Shown piece after piece: positions 1 through 12,904 of a DNA stretch of 64,000 nt (position 1 is its first letter; every line of letters begins with the position of its first letter). Position numbers and translations under genes: made by a program. This stretch comes from Isoetes taiwanensis. Its lineage: Eukaryota; Streptophyta; Lycopodiopsida; Isoetales; Isoetaceae. A model generated the notes under the pieces. It was not told where the DNA came from and made no database searches. It saw only the letters and a program-made list of their open reading frames with translations. The DNA lies in contig JAJEKV010000667.1 in assembly GCA_021234155.1 (NCBI GenBank), forward strand, positions 1-64,000, written 5' to 3'.

Positions 1-2080
1 CGATACTGAGCTATTATTTTTTGTTTCCAAAATTCTGGCGCCTTTTCTCTTGCCATAAATCCATCTGCGGCCTCCATTTCACTGACGAACACCTACATCT
101 TCTGCTCCATGCATCTTCTTCTGCTCCATTGCTTCTGCTCTAGTTCCTGCCGGTCTCCAGTTCGGCCATGTTCAGTTCGGCCATCCAGCTCAGATGCTGC
201 CTCCATTTCAGTTCAGCCATCTCACTGCCGCCTTCATCCCTAGTTCGCCAGAAAACAGGGGAAAGCTTTTAAAACGGAAAAGAAGCTTTTTAAAACATGG
301 GAAGAGCATTTCAAAATGAAATAATAAGCTTTTGAAACTACCCTTATCCGTCTTCAAGAGCTTGGCCACCGGAAATGGATCAACAAATTGTTGGGTTCTT
401 ATAAGTTTATTTGCAATTTTCTTTGATTCTGCTTCTTTTCTGCTTGTTGGGGCCCACTATTTTTTTTCCCATTTTCAGGAACGAATGCATACAGTCCCAG
501 AATACATGCATGCAGTCAGAATACCCACTAAATGATGTTATGTGTTAGAATCTGAGGGTATCGAGCCTGGGATTTGAACCCAAGATTAATTCCACTGCTC
601 AGGCTCCAACACACTACTCCCTCAGTATCTTCTCTTCTATAAGCGATTCCTTTTGCAGCCTCAATAATCAGCTGAAAAGCCAGGCAAGTCAATTGGCGGG
701 TCACGGTCTCCTACAACACCAGGCGGTTTTTGTTTTCAGGTTTGCCTTTCCTGTAGGACTTTGCAGCTCCCCCTTTCCCTTCAGGACTTAGCAAGAACGA
801 CCGCCTCCTTCAGGTAAGAAAACACGGCCTGCAAAGCTCTGCCAATTCTATCACAGTCCGAGCTTTCCTTCTGCTTCCAATTCGATCACGGCTTCATCAG
901 AAAGACTATACTCGAAAACAATACATGTGGATTTTGTGAAGACTATACATGTGGATTTTTATGTGAAGGCTATGCTCGAGAAACAATGCGGCTGCTTTAG
1001 CAAAGTCTTACAACTTTTTGATGTTTTTTTGGTAAAAGCAACACTTGAAAACAACGTGTTGACTTTTTGGAAGTTTTTGCGAAATACGTGTACAACTTTG
1101 TGAGGAAAAAAGCAGAGGCAGAAACTAGCTTTTAAAAAGCAACATGTTGAACTAGAACTTTGGCTTAAAGGTAAACATGTGGTTTGCCGCGAGAATCGAA
1201 AAATTAACCATTAGTTTTGGTTTTATTTTTTCTACAAAACAATAATTGACACTGACTTATGTGGACATTTAAATGCTTTTATTAAAAGAACCGTATGTCT
1301 ACTTTTTAAGAAATCAACAACTTGAAAACTATAGTTATTTAAAGGTCAGCATGTAAACACATGTTACTTTCTACGTGTAGATAAAGTTACCCAAAGTTGG
1401 TGTAGATTTTGGAAAAAAAGACATGTCTAAAATTTGTATAAAACCACGCGCTCGTTTGGCAAATCAGGACCAAAAACAACCGCATTAGTTTTTTTGTGTT
1501 GTTTTAGCAAAAATGACAGCGATGAAAAACAACATGTGGACCGGGTTTTTAGGGTGGTGGTCAATAATTTATCTTGGAGGCTATAGACGAATAGATGGGA
1601 GATGGGAATCGAAAAAGTTGTCTCATCCCTGGCAGCTTTCTATTGGTTTAATAAAATCCGGTAGCTTTGCAAAAGGATTATGGAACATCATCTGCAGAGA
1701 TGAACCTAAACCAACAAAACCCTGATGCCCTGGAGAATCGTCAAAGGCGGCGTCGGAGGCAAGAATGAGCAGGTAGATCGATGTGCAAAAGGTGCATGAG
1801 ATGGAAGCGGGCGCCGAGATGGGTGCAAAAGGTTGGGAAGCCAAGAATGCGGCTCATGGGTATTTTGAATGATCACGATGATGCTTTAGGATTGGAAAGC
1901 GGTGACAGTCTTTGGAGAAGCATGGAAACAGCGGGAAAATCTATAAGAAGAGTCATTTTTTCCGGCAAAGCGAATTTGTATCTTGTTTATCTTCACCTTA
2001 AAGATTAAGAATACCGAATTAAATTTGAAGAATACATTTCTAAGATTAAAATTTCGCTCTTGACTTTGGGAATGGGAGGT
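1..2080. other. Anonymous AT-rich intergenic DNA
   Basis: No coding region, RNA gene or transposon domain can be supported here. Positions 560-590 resemble a tRNA B box on the - strand (GGTTCAAATCC), but the A-box-like GAGCAGTGG lies only about 11 nt away, so this is not a tRNA. The short open frames at 1513-2008 show no recognisable family or splice pattern. The stretch just before 2.1 kb may belong to the 5' part of the decayed Copia element that follows. Confidence 0.5.
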
Positions 2081-2089
2081 GATGGCTGT

Positions 2090-5010
2090 ATTGTTGAGCC
2101 TTACTCATTTGGAACGCCCGGGTCTCCTACAAGCAAATTTAAGAATCTAATTTCCGGTATGTCCAATTAGAATCAGGCTCCAACAAATCATATGGAAGCA
2201 ATCAAAGCTGGTGTGGGAAGAAAGCGGTGAAAGCCAAGCATTTGTGGCGAGGAAATGAAGGAGGTGAAACTAGAAAGTGTTATTGGCTGCAATAAGCATG
2301 GTCATCGGCTAAGGATTGTCGAACGGATAGAAAGGAAAAGTGAAAGTTATGGAGAAAGATGAAATCAAAAAGAAAAAGGCATCATGCTCATAGAGCCTCA
2401 AAAACAAGCGAATCTGAAAAATCCGAAGAAAAGTTCAAGTAGTGATTCAGCGGTCTACGCTTCTAGAGCATTTATAGCAATACAAATGGCGAGGATAGTA
2501 GGCTTTGCGGTGCTTTTGTAATGTAAATTACATATACGGTGATTTGCAAGATGATATGTGTATACCATGTCGTGCTCAGATATGCTTGAACAAAGGAAAA
2601 GTCGGCACGATATCGGCAAGATAATATAGGCACATGCAAGGATTGATGGGCACGGTGGTCCGCGGGTTTAGATACTTGGATGGAGCAAGTGACCATATGA
2701 CCAATAACGGGGCACTGTTCAGACACTTCTGACAGATTTTCCACGGGGCAAAAGTGAGGATTGGAAAAGGAATGCTTAAATCCTTTGGTTTTATGCAGTG
2801 GGCATGATGCTTCCTACGAGGGAAGTTAGGTGGAAGAATACTTTATGCGTCCACGAAAGATTGAGGGTGAATCCTCATATCCATATCAAAATAGGCGAAG
2901 GCTGGTTTTATGACCAAATTTGGAGAGGCCAATGTCTAATTAAAGATAAGCATAAGAACATTTGTAGCTTGGGGTGAAGCAAGGAAAGGAATCTATAAGA
3001 TCGGTTGGAATAAAAGCATTTTTATTTGCATTGAATCGAGAATCAAATTTAACAAGCATGGCATGAGGATTTGGGCCATATATTATGGGTTCTTGAAAAG
3101 AAAGAAAAGATAAAGAACTTGTCACGAGGCCTTCAAAGATTAAAAGCAGCTACCAAAAGTGCAGCATGTGAGATTGCGCTCTTGGAAACTTCGATTAAAG
3201 CCGTACAAGAAATTGAAAGGAGCTAGAGCAATGCAACCATTAGAGCTTGTGCATATGGATGTTTGGGGGCGGACTCGAGGTGCCTTACCCATCAATAGGA
3301 GGATCTCGGTACTTCCTTTTTAATCATAGATGATTATACAGGAAAAATTGGTACTATTTTATGGATTATAAGTCCAAAGCCTTTGATGTCTTTAAGGTGC
3401 GGAAGATAATGCATTTGAAACTTATAAGAGACAGAAGAAAATTAAGCCATTAAAGAACGGATCAAAGGTGGTAGATTACTGTGGCTGATGAATTTGAAGG
3501 TATCTTAATCTTTGGGCATTAAACGTAGGATATGCATGGCCATGAGCATCGACAAAGCGGTGTAGTGGAGGAAAAATCGGCTGTATTGGAATGTGCGGGG
3601 CCATGATCCTCTTAAAAGGGATTGGTATAAATTTTGGGCGGCGGGACGGTTCATCTTTGCGGTGTACATCATTAATAGGGGGCCCATAAGGCGTTAAATT
3701 CATGTACACGGAGGAGGAGCTTGGGCGGGGTGAAGCCCTGCATGTAGATCATTTGAAAATCTTTGGGTTACCTTTGCCGGCTCACCTCTCAAAAGAAGAA
3801 AAAGAAACGGCTGGTAAGCTTTCATGTAGAACAATCCGCATGATGGTAGGATATGGGACACACACTAAAAGCTTATAAATTGTTTGTTAGATCCAACTAG
3901 GGAAGATGATATCACGGGCGTGGTGTTTAATGAAGTGGATTCAGCATAGGACAATGCAGAATCCACCAATGCATGAACTTGGGCTGGTTGAGGGAGGGCA
4001 CAAGTGCGAGAATGCAGTGATTGATGCGGATGTTGAAGCGAGCGTGGAAAAGATTTTCGTAGATGGCGAGGGAGATTCCCTTCGACTTTGAGTCTGGAAA
4101 GGATGTTGATGAAATGGATTGGCAATCCCAAAACACAGTCAGCCCAAGGCGGGTCTTCTGAACCAACATTTACCTGCTTGAAAGATGCAAGAATATCTTC
4201 ATATTCGAAAGCCTAGAACGAGCCTACATTACTCTTCATAGCGATTGCTTTGCCGGATGAACCATCTTCGTATTATGAAACCATTAAAGTCTCGATTAAG
4301 TTATGGGCTAAAAACTATGAATGAAAAATACTCCTCTCTTCTTGAGAATGATACTTGAACTACTCTTGGAAAAGGCTAGAGAAGTGTAAAATGGCTTTTA
4401 TAAGGTTAAATATGATGACCAAAATGTTGTCTCAAAGATACAAAACTAGACTTGTTGCCCATTTTTGCTCCCAAAGGTGTTGTTGATTATCCGAAGCGTT
4501 TGCTCGATTTTGCCGGTTAACATGTTGGTGGTAGTGCGCTATGGCGGCTCAATTGGGGTTTTTGGCTGGATGGGGCGTCAAGTGCGCTTTTCTTCATGGC
4601 GCGTGATGAGGAAGTTTATCTTTAAACAACCTCGGGATATGAACAATAGGATTGCGGACATTTGAAGTACGGGTTAAAAAGGCCATATATGGCCTCAGCG
4701 ATCTCCGTTTATGGTATAAAACCATTCACGGTTTTCTCTCATCGCATTTCAAAGGGTAGTGCGATTGGAATGTGTATGTGAAGCAATTGGCAAGACAAAC
4801 AAAACAAAAATAGTTTAGGGGATGCATTACAATTTGTAGTTTTGTGTTTGTGGTGGGAAGTCTTTGGTGTCAATAGGTGGCGGTGTTTGGATTCAATACA
4901 TATAAAAAAGGTCAAAAAAAAAAAAATTAGTGTTAGAAGCAGTCCTTTAAACTGCAAGGGTGCGATTGTTTCAAACAACATGATTAGTACTGATTAATGT
5001 CAAATCTTGA
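2090..5010 (+). mobile_element. Decayed Ty1/Copia retrotransposon, gag-pol remnant
   Basis: Copia domains appear in the correct order but in changing frames. A broken zinc knuckle lies near 2278-2325 (C-Y-x-C-N-K-H-G-H-like, one frame change inside). The protease block GASDHMTNNGALF is near 2680-2730. Integrase blocks follow: LELVHMDVWG near 3239-3275, then GGSRYF and a FIDDYTRKxWYYF-like segment to about 3400. Reverse-transcriptase blocks near 4390-4730 read WLYKVKYDD, EEVYLKQPR and KAIYGLSDLRLWYKT. A run ending in the GAGGAG purines near 5012 probably marks the polypurine tract and the start of the 3' LTR. Many stops and frame shifts make it inactive. The 5' LTR was not located. Confidence 0.85.
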
Positions 5011-5011
5011 G

Positions 5012-5290
5012 GAGTATTGGAATTGATATTTATAGGCAAGACTTTTGGCCTCTAATATATGTCAAAAGAATGCGGTCGTTCTCTTAGATAGGATTTGGTG
5101 CCCATGATTTGAAATTAAACCTTTGCTATTGTATAAAGAGGCGAGTTTCAAATCTCAATACAAGCTTTTAAGCGTTACGAAATTGTCTTTTGTTCCTTAC
5201 CATTTTGTATGTCCCTTCACGAAGTTAAAAACAAATAAGTCAATGGGGTTTTAAAAAATTAATCTAGCATGAATCAACCACAAATGACCT
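5012..5290 (+). repeat. Probable 3' LTR segment of the Copia element
   Basis: The sequence directly follows the purine-rich stretch at the end of the Copia pol remnant. It contains a TATA-like TATAAAG near 5133 and a CT/T-rich downstream part, as expected of U3-R. No matching 5' copy was found by eye, so the limits are inferred from position only. Confidence 0.3.
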
Positions 5291-8276
5291 TAGGTGCGAC
5301 CTCCAATCTTTGGCTTAAGAAAATTTGGACCTCAAATCACTTTCTAAAAGGCGTGTATAAGCTCGAAAATCCGGTTTGCTTCCTTCAACCTTGCTTGACT
5401 CGGCCATGATGGAATGGTTGAGCAAATCCCAGGAAAAAACTTATCCATGACTTGAACTATGCATCTTTGCTCTCTTTTGTTTTGGGTCCCATAGGCCAAT
5501 TGGTCTCAGTGGGCGCTAAAAACCTATTCTATTCTATTCTATTCAAATTGGGAAGGAGAGGCGGACCACCACCGATTAAAAAAGTGAAGAAAGCATATGG
5601 CTTTAATGTAGAACCTTACATTGAAGAGACCAAGAATTTAAATGTAAACTTTGCCACCTCTGTCCCGGCGATCACGAGAATATTGTCTCTTAATCAGCGG
5701 CCAAAATTCCCGGATCCCTTGCCCCAATATAGGTAATTTCGGGGAATTTTTCGATCAAATTCAATGGTGTAGATTTGACCCCCCCCCTCCCCCTTCCCCT
5801 TCTATCCAATGGTTTCTGGGATGAGTTGCATGTCCCCATCCCCTTGTCCACCCCATGACACGTGTATGGCCCCCATAGCGTGTCATAATATGAAACCTTC
5901 ATTTTTTGAGCCGGTGGGGATTCATTTGGAATCCATGGGCATACATGCATGGGGTGCAGATGGGGGGGCATGAGAAACCCGCTCATCCTAATAACTATAT
6001 AAATATTAGGATAATAAAATTTAAAATAGGGGTATAAGTGCGTGGTTGTGCTAAAAGAAGACTTTTGTTGCATGCCAATCTTTTTTTTCACTTTCATTTT
6101 TGCAAGACTATATAAAATGTAGACTTGTTTTTGAAGGTCTATTTTTTTCTAGACTTTATTTTGCATGGTAAAAAAGGGTCTTTGCAAGGGCTACTGACCT
6201 TCAATTTCCAACCCTGCATGTTCTCCAAACAAAGTAAACCCTAGCCCAGGAACAAACCTTTGTATTGTTGCCCTAACCGGAGAAGCGTTTTGGCGTTATT
6301 TTTCCTATCTATCTCGTGAAAGCGATATGTTTGAGCCAGAATCACGAAAATGTGGCGGAAAGCGGCAAAAGCGGTGTTACATTTGCGGAAAAGCGTTAAG
6401 CGTGAGCCGACGACAAAAAATATTTTAAATAAGTAGATTCTATATAGGAAACTACATAATGCCTTTATGTTTTTTAATTCACTAGATGCCTTGACTTTTC
6501 ATAATTTCGCTAAATGCCATTGATCAGCATTATATCCACGTAACATTTCAACTTTAACAAAATGCCCTTGGGTTTTCAGTATTCAACGAGAAAAGCCCCC
6601 TTTTTAGCGGATATTTTTTGGCCTTTGTTTTTTGGATCAGCGCCTTTTTGCACAGTTCCTCAAAAAGAAAAAGAAAGGCACCAAAGGCTCCATCGAATTT
6701 GCTTCTAATTGAAACTCATTTGGCTTCATTAATTTTAGCTTAGTCCATCGATTTTTTGCTCCCCGCAGGGCTCTCCGATTTTGCAGTTCTATGTTCTCAA
6801 TATTTTTGAAGGATTAGTCTCTTATAATTCTAAGCGGCCAAGCTCCCACGATTCACGGAGGCTCACTAAACCTTTACAATATGATGTTGTACAAGGCACT
6901 TCAATAATTTACTTAAAATTTAAGGGTATTTTGTAAATTTAGAACTTAAAATTTGAAAAAGAACACAGAGTATTGGTCTCAAAGGGCATTTTGGGAATTT
7001 AGAAGAAACATAAGGGCATTTGAGGAATTAACATGAAATCTTTAAGGGTATTTGAATTTATATGTTTTACTAAGGCATTGGGTAAAATTATGGCGGATAA
7101 TTGCCATGAGGAGGGTCATTCCGCCTTAGTAAAAGTCTCATTTGCTCGCCCGTGGGAGGTGGCGCGGCGGGCGCGAGTCATTACTTAGGAAGCCGTCTTC
7201 CGGCAATCCTGAGACTTTACTGGCAGAATCTCGACTGGGCAATCTGGGGTAATGTCACCGCGGTTCATATTACTTAAGAAAATGATGATGTGATGGCTAT
7301 GGCATTCTCGAATCTTAGCTTTAGAAGTCACCGGCTCGACCAAAAAACTATGAACACTAAAAAAATGATCCAAAGGTCTAACACTTGATTTGGCTTTTGC
7401 TTTCGAGCCACACCCACAAAAGAGGCAAGATCCGCTTAATATGAGGAAATAAGGAGAATGTCGGAGAGAATAATCAGCTCAGAGCGTGAAGAATAATTAG
7501 CGGTGATAATCAATCCGTGGAAAGACCGAGAATAATTAGCACTTTCCGGAGAAAAACATGCATTCATCACTAAGAAAGATATACCTAGAAATAATAAAAG
7601 AAGACCTTTAAGAAGCATTTTCGGCCAAAGGCTTTGGATCAGGACCAAATCGAGAGGACTGAAGCGGAAACCCCAATCACCCGTGGCAGAGCCAGAATTT
7701 TTACATTTGCAACTGCGGCGGAGAATCACGACTTAAGCCGTGTTTGACTTTCAAGTGACGACTCCGCGTAAAATTCTTGGCTCAGTGAAGGGGAGGGGAA
7801 CTTGCTTCTCGCCCGACCTTCTCTTGTCTTGGCGGATATCGGGCGAGCAAATGGCGGAATCGGAGAAGCGAGATATGCAAAGCGAGATGGGATGAAGGAA
7901 GGATAAGGGGCGAGGGGCGGTGTGCCCGGCGGGCGTAGCTCTGAGAAAAGGGCAAATTTATGCCCTATAAAAACTGAAGAAATATCTGATAATATGAACC
8001 ATGTGGTGATTACGAAAAGTTAAGGGCATTCATGAAATTCGTCAAAAACATAAAAGCATTTTATAATTTTTCCTTCTAAATAATCTATTCTCGTAGTGCA
8101 AAAAGAACGAAAGAAGATTCCACATCCACTCCCGGGCAAACGTGCTAAAAATAAATAAATAAATGAAACGTGAGAAAGAAGTCACGGCCATGCAAACATG
8201 TGGCCACATTACTTCTGACTTGGCCGGTCACTTTTATCTGTGGGCGTGGTTGGGCGTTTGATGCAGCAGGGTTGGT
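5291..8276. other. Intergenic DNA without a supported gene
   Basis: An open frame at 5452-5736 (94 codons) has a hydrophobic start and a basic middle but matches no family I recognise; it includes a short ATTCT microsatellite (about 5525-5546). Between 6480 and 7080 there is a loose recurrence of an AAGGGCATTTTG-like phrase, repeated again near 8025. Nothing else could be supported. The last few hundred bases are presumably the promoter region of the gene that begins at 8277. Confidence 0.4.
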
Positions 8277-11200
8277 TTGATCCAAAGCATGCGGGCACAT
8301 TCATGCTCTCTCCGGCAATTGCCCACGCGTTTGCTGCTAGTTGCCCCTTCCGATCGATTATTTCTGCGCCACTTTTTGCCCAAAAAACAACAAATCCTTC
8401 TGAATCCATTTGTGGGTCGGCGATCTTCTTCTTCTGGAAAAATTTGTGGATCTGAGACCGCCAATAAATCCATTTTTGCATTGCCTGGCGACAGCTCTGT
8501 CGGAGGATCAGGTAGTTGGAGCGAAAGAGGAGAATACGGACCTTACCCTTGGGAGCCTACGGGGGAATCTTCTAATGACGAATGTAAGCATAGTTTTCAG
8601 TAATTATTTCCAATTTGTAGTATTATGAATTTACCAGAGTATTTTTAGTTTCATATTTAACCGCCTATGCACAATTTCTTATGCTTGGATTTGTGATTCA
8701 AATTGGGTATTTTTGTGGTTTTGCAAATTAACTTTTTGCAAGCTCACATTCTACAGCATTTCTTTGTTCAAATGAAATAATGAGTAGTAGCCAACCTCAC
8801 TGAGGTTAGCAAGCATCGAGTAACCAATATTAAAAAAGCTGTCTTATGGATCTGAGGGTTGCGATCAGAGGCCAACTGTCAAGTAGTATTGATAGCTGTT
8901 TTGGATTATGATTTACAGCTATTGATTGGGTTCGTGAAGACATCATAACACTTTTCACTACTGATGGCATTGTCCGTATTGGGGGCTCAAGGGTTCCACG
9001 GCGTATTGACTCCTCTTCAAGGGTATTTGAAATGCATTTTGTGATTTATGTATGGTTTTAAAAACAAGGCATGAATTATAGATGGGAGCGGACAAGTTTG
9101 CATCACAGTTGTCATGCAACTTGAATTGGTAAAAAAGGTTAATGCTGAAAGACTTTTGGCAGAGGCACTAATGTTGTGAAGATATGGGAACATTACCTGC
9201 TGATTTTAATTCTTCAATTGCAAATTTTACTCTATATTCTCCATAATATACATTATAGAATAAGTTGGTTGAGATATATCTAACTTCTAGCCGCATTTAG
9301 AAATCTAGAGCTCTAAATAATTTTGTCTCACAGGTTAAGTGAGAAGCAAGCTGTAACTCTGATATCTAAGGATATTGAGGATTTAAGGCCTGGTTTCATG
9401 GAAGGGTTGTAAGGCACCAACCCCAGCAAAACTTCTCTTGGCAAGTTGGTTGAGCCACCCACTTAGAAAAAAAAAGAGGATCATTTTCAGCAATCTAAGA
9501 TAGTGTAGCCTCAAGCTTGTTGTGTACTCAGTTATTTAAATTTTGAGGGAAAGGTTGTTATATTGCTGGAATAAAGAAGGATTTGGACAGCATATTTGAG
9601 GATCTTGCATATCAGCTCGTTAATTTGGAGAATAATTGGATCTTCTTAGTTCAGCGCAGGTGCTGAAAGTATGGATGGATGGGTCAGAAATCAAGTCTCG
9701 TAAGCCAGAATTTTATTCATTGCACCAATAAGGTTTGAAGCAACCATACTCGAGCACATCAAGGCCATGCCATGGCAAGCTGTATTTTAATTACAAATTG
9801 ATCTGGAGAACATTCTTTTCTGAAGCTATAGCATGGGAAATGCTAGTTAACTTCTGGCTTTTAATATCCTGGCGAATGCAGTCAGATGCTTGGGATTCTT
9901 GGAAGGCCGGAGGTTCCATTCAATGTGCTGTCTCGGATAATGTTCTATAGTAATATGATATTATGAAGACTTGACTTGTCCTTTCTTGGCTGTCTCTTTG
10001 GGATACCCTCTTTTGAGTCTCAGCCAGATTGCTTTGACGGTCTATGTGTCTTTACCAGTTCTTTACCCAGTCTTTACCAGTTCTGCAAGCTGCCATGTGT
10101 CTTCTTTCTCATTTCTCATGAGACTGTATGCTTTGAATTACATCTCAGTTCTCATGGGACAGTACTGCTAGACAAATGTCTGGTGCAAAAGCAGCATAGA
10201 AATTCGATAAGGAAGATAAGATAATAGAGCATCTCAAATGCGCATCTGGTACTTTCCCATTGTGCATTTGAACAGAGTGTCAGCAACCTAAAGAGAGGCA
10301 TTTAGGTGGCAGCTCCTTGTGAAATATCTGTAAGGAACTATGAAACTATGTAATTATTCTGTTTTTTTCTGGTTGATTAAACTTTGGTGCTCGATTGTCA
10401 TATGCTTGTAATAGTAGGTATTTGTTAATAGGGACATTTATCTTGCTGATTGCAGTCAATATTTTTATATTCAGAGAAAGCAACGACGCTTCCGAGAGGA
10501 GGATTATATGGACCCCAAACAAAGTCTTTGTCTTGGCGCTGTGTTTGATATTGCTGCTACTAATGTTTGTCTCTTTCCTTTATTGTTTGCTCCTTTCAAT
10601 GGATTGATATGTTCTTTTTTATTAAGTTGAGGATTAATTTCTGCACCAAGATCCTTGTGGTTGTACCAGAAACCATTGTCTCCTTTTTCCTTGTTGCTTG
10701 GCTTTGCATCTCTTTGATAAATGTGAAAGCCTGTTTTATTTGTACCATTTTCGTTCTCTATAAGCATACTGAGCATGTTTTGGATGATGTTAAAAGTAGG
10801 CAATTCGAATATTTTGTTAAGTTCTGTTAAAGCTGAATGGATGGTGGTGGTTAAAATTGAGCTGTTGACTTCTGTGTAAGTCGATTATTTTGTCCAGTTG
10901 CTTCTATTCTTAGGTTTTTCATGCTTACTCATCTGAGTAAGGCATGCCATCCAGGGACTGGATATGGGGCGCAGGTTCTGTGTGTTCGGGTTTTGTCGCT
11001 CGGTTGAGATGCTTAGTGATGTCATAGAGGACGCTGTGCTTGAACAAGGAGGACAGGTTGAAAATCATTGATTTGATTCAGCTTAAGGAGTTTAATATTG
11101 TTCTTTGCATATAAGTTGTTTTACATATTCAAAACAGGTTGTAGCAGCTGCAAAGGAAGGATCAGGTGACCTGCATGAAAAGTTATCAATGATAGTAGCA

Positions 11201-11308
11201 GTGCCGCTTCTTTGGGGTGTACCCCCTGCAATGGAAACCCTAAGCCATGCCATCAAATCTGGTGGAGGTATTGTAGAGAAAGTTTATTATCGGTGGGAAT
11301 TCTTTTAA
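8277..11308 (+). CDS. Conserved plant protein, probably plastid-targeted, five exons, 257 aa
   Basis: Five exons join without a frame break: 8277-8583, 8919-9022, 10475-10564, 10955-11056 and 11138-11308. All have GT-AG borders. Phases match exactly (1 after exon 1, 0 afterwards), giving 774 nt and a TAA stop. The N-terminus (about 60 residues) is rich in Arg, Ser and Leu and poor in acids, as in chloroplast transit peptides. A Gly/Ser-rich linker ending YGPYPWEPTGE follows. The conserved core reads IITLFTTDGIVRIGG, VPRR, DYMDPKQSLCLGAVFDIAA, LDMGRR and VAVPLLWGVPPAMETL. I recall similar sequence in unnamed land-plant proteins but cannot name the family, so no function is assigned. A second start at 8292 is possible. 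Introns 1-4 are about 335, 1452, 390 and 81 bp. Intron 2 holds extra short open stretches (9327-9410, 9580-9660) that do not fit the frame. Confidence 0.82.
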
Positions 11309-11529
11309 CAGTCATGATGGAAGTATGATCTGTATATATTGTCATGCTTCCATGGTGGCGACCAGTGTACAGATTTCTTGTACCATCAATGTACATATTA
11401 TTTACTTTGTATTATCCAACACAGTCCACGAGTAATGGCTTGGTCAATTTGAAAACATGGTTCATGCTTCTATGACAACATGACTTTTGTTTGGGGCAGT
11501 AATTTGCTTGTTGAAGTGGTCTGTGATCG

Positions 11530-11700
11530 GAACTAGTAGCATTGAGCTAGATTTATATTAATTTACTCAATTTTCAAGAAACTACCTCTTCCACCATGCT
11601 TGGAGACTAGTAGCATTGAGCTAGATTTACATTAGTTTTACTCAATTTTCAGGAAAATATGAAGAAAAAGGAATTTTCCTACCTCTTCCACCTTAAGACT
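11530..11700. repeat. Two tandem copies of a ~78-bp unit
   Basis: The phrase CTAGTAGCATTGAGCTAGAT followed by ACTCAATTTTCA and CTACCTCTTCCACC occurs twice, starting near 11532 and 11608. The second copy carries an extra insertion of about 25 bp rich in A. The array sits between the upstream gene's 3' end and the F-box promoter. Confidence 0.7.
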
Positions 11701-11744
11701 TATTTTCGTTCCAAAAGCCACAGCACGAAAAAGGGGAAACAAGT

Positions 11745-11752
11745 TATAAAAG
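11745..11752 (+). promoter_or_regulatory. TATA box of the F-box gene
   Basis: TATAAAAG lies 54 nt before the F-box ATG, which predicts a transcription start near 11777 and a short leader of about 30 nt. Spacing and perfect consensus make it a credible core promoter. No other promoter element was recognised. Confidence 0.6.
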
Positions 11753-11806
11753 GGTAGTACTGTCTGCACTACAAACGGGTACGCATACAGTATAGGTCGC
11801 CAGAAC

Positions 11807-12904
11807 ATGGCGCTTTCGGAAATGGATGCAGCAGTATGGAGTGAATTTCCTTTTGACCTTGTTCTCGATCAAGTTCTTCCACATTTGTCCTTCTTCCAAA
11901 GCCTTTCTGTATACCGGGATTGGAACCTTCTTTTTTTCACCAAATCTTGCATTATGAAGCATCGCCAAAGCATGCCGTCAACTTCTTTCCTGATTGTATC
12001 AGAATACAGAGGACGCGAGGAGTCAAGCGGACACAGAATGCTTGTGTATAATCACTTCACACATTTGTGGCAACCGTTTGCCTGGCAGCCTTTCGTTCCA
12101 CAGAATGAAAAATATAAGAAATATGTTCCGGTGGCCTCTGCAGGGGGCTTAGTGTGCTGCCTAAGAAAATCTCCTCCTCATCTAGAAATATGCATATGCA
12201 ATCCAGTTTTGAATGAGTGGGTTGATATTCCTAACCTCAACAACATTTCCCTTATGGAAAATTGGTATCCTACTTGCTCCATGTCTACAAATGAAGAAGA
12301 CCATTCATTTATCATACTTATAATGTTGGAACATGAGGCTCCTTTTGTATTGAAACGCTGGATAGAGATTCCCATCCATAATGACTTGTATCACTCTAGT
12401 AAAGGTCTCGTGGTTGGTTCAATTGCATATCTTCTTACACATGGTCATCCATATGATCGTTTAGTGAAGTACGATGTCGTTCAACAACATTTGTTGGAAC
12501 ACTTTAATGTACCCTGTTCTCGAGTCCAACCTCTATATCCATGGATATTTGAATTGAATAGCAAGCCTGTGTTGATTGGCATAGTAAATAAGAATAAAGG
12601 CAAGAAGAAGGGACTGATGTTGTGCTTCTGGATATATGATATCAATGTGATGGACTGGAGTCCCTTTGTATACTCAAAAGGACCACCTTATATGAAAGGG
12701 AAATATAATAAAATCCCGTATCGTATTCATCAAGATTGCAATTGGTTTTACTTTCAAGCTCGTCCATCTGATGCATATGATGCATTTGATGTGAAGCATA
12801 AACATTGGAAGCGGATAACAGATAGACAAATTACCCCATATGGAACTTTTATTTTTAAGCCTACAACCTTTAGTGTTGTGGGTTGTCATTCTTTGAACAC
12901 ATGA
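11807..12904 (+). CDS. F-box protein, LCR/FBX6-like, 365 aa
   Basis: One uninterrupted exon of 365 codons ends in TGA. Residues about 10-50 form an F-box (VWSEFPFDLVLDQVLPHL then FFQSLSVYRDWNLLFFTKSC). This matches the layout of land-plant F-box proteins with WSxLP...FFR-RSVCKRWNSLLFS, though the usual Cys-Lys-Arg before W is Tyr-Arg-Asp here. The rest resembles the F-box-associated/kelch-like region: HRMLVYNHFTHLWQP, ASAGGLVCC, ICNPVLNEWVDIP and KGLVVGSIAYLL. Such proteins join SKP1 and CUL1 to choose substrates for ubiquitination. The length is close to the family's usual 380-420 aa. An alternative start at 11822 (MDAAVW) would remove five residues. There is no frame break, and a TATA box sits just upstream, so the gene looks intact. 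The substrate cannot be inferred. Confidence 0.88.
   Translation: MALSEMDAAVWSEFPFDLVLDQVLPHLSFFQSLSVYRDWNLLFFTKSCIMKHRQSMPSTSFLIVSEYRGREESSGHRMLVYNHFTHLWQPFAWQPFVPQNEKYKKYVPVASAGGLVCCLRKSPPHLEICICNPVLNEWVDIPNLNNISLMENWYPTCSMSTNEEDHSFIILIMLEHEAPFVLKRWIEIPIHNDLYHSSKGLVVGSIAYLLTHGHPYDRLVKYDVVQQHLLEHFNVPCSRVQPLYPWIFELNSKPVLIGIVNKNKGKKKGLMLCFWIYDINVMDWSPFVYSKGPPYMKGKYNKIPYRIHQDCNWFYFQARPSDAYDAFDVKHKHWKRITDRQITPYGTFIFKPTTFSVVGCHSLNT

Noticed and set aside
560-600. tRNA-like B box (GGTTCAAATCC on the - strand)
   Set aside because: The A-box-like word is only about 11 nt away and no cloverleaf can be drawn.
1513-2008. Short open frames before the Copia element
   Set aside because: No domain, no splice pattern and conflicting frames.
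8410-8628. Alternative frame reading LATALSEDQVVGAKEENTDL in the first exon of the 8.3-kb gene
   Set aside because: It looked protein-like, but only the other frame splices in phase to the four conserved downstream exons.
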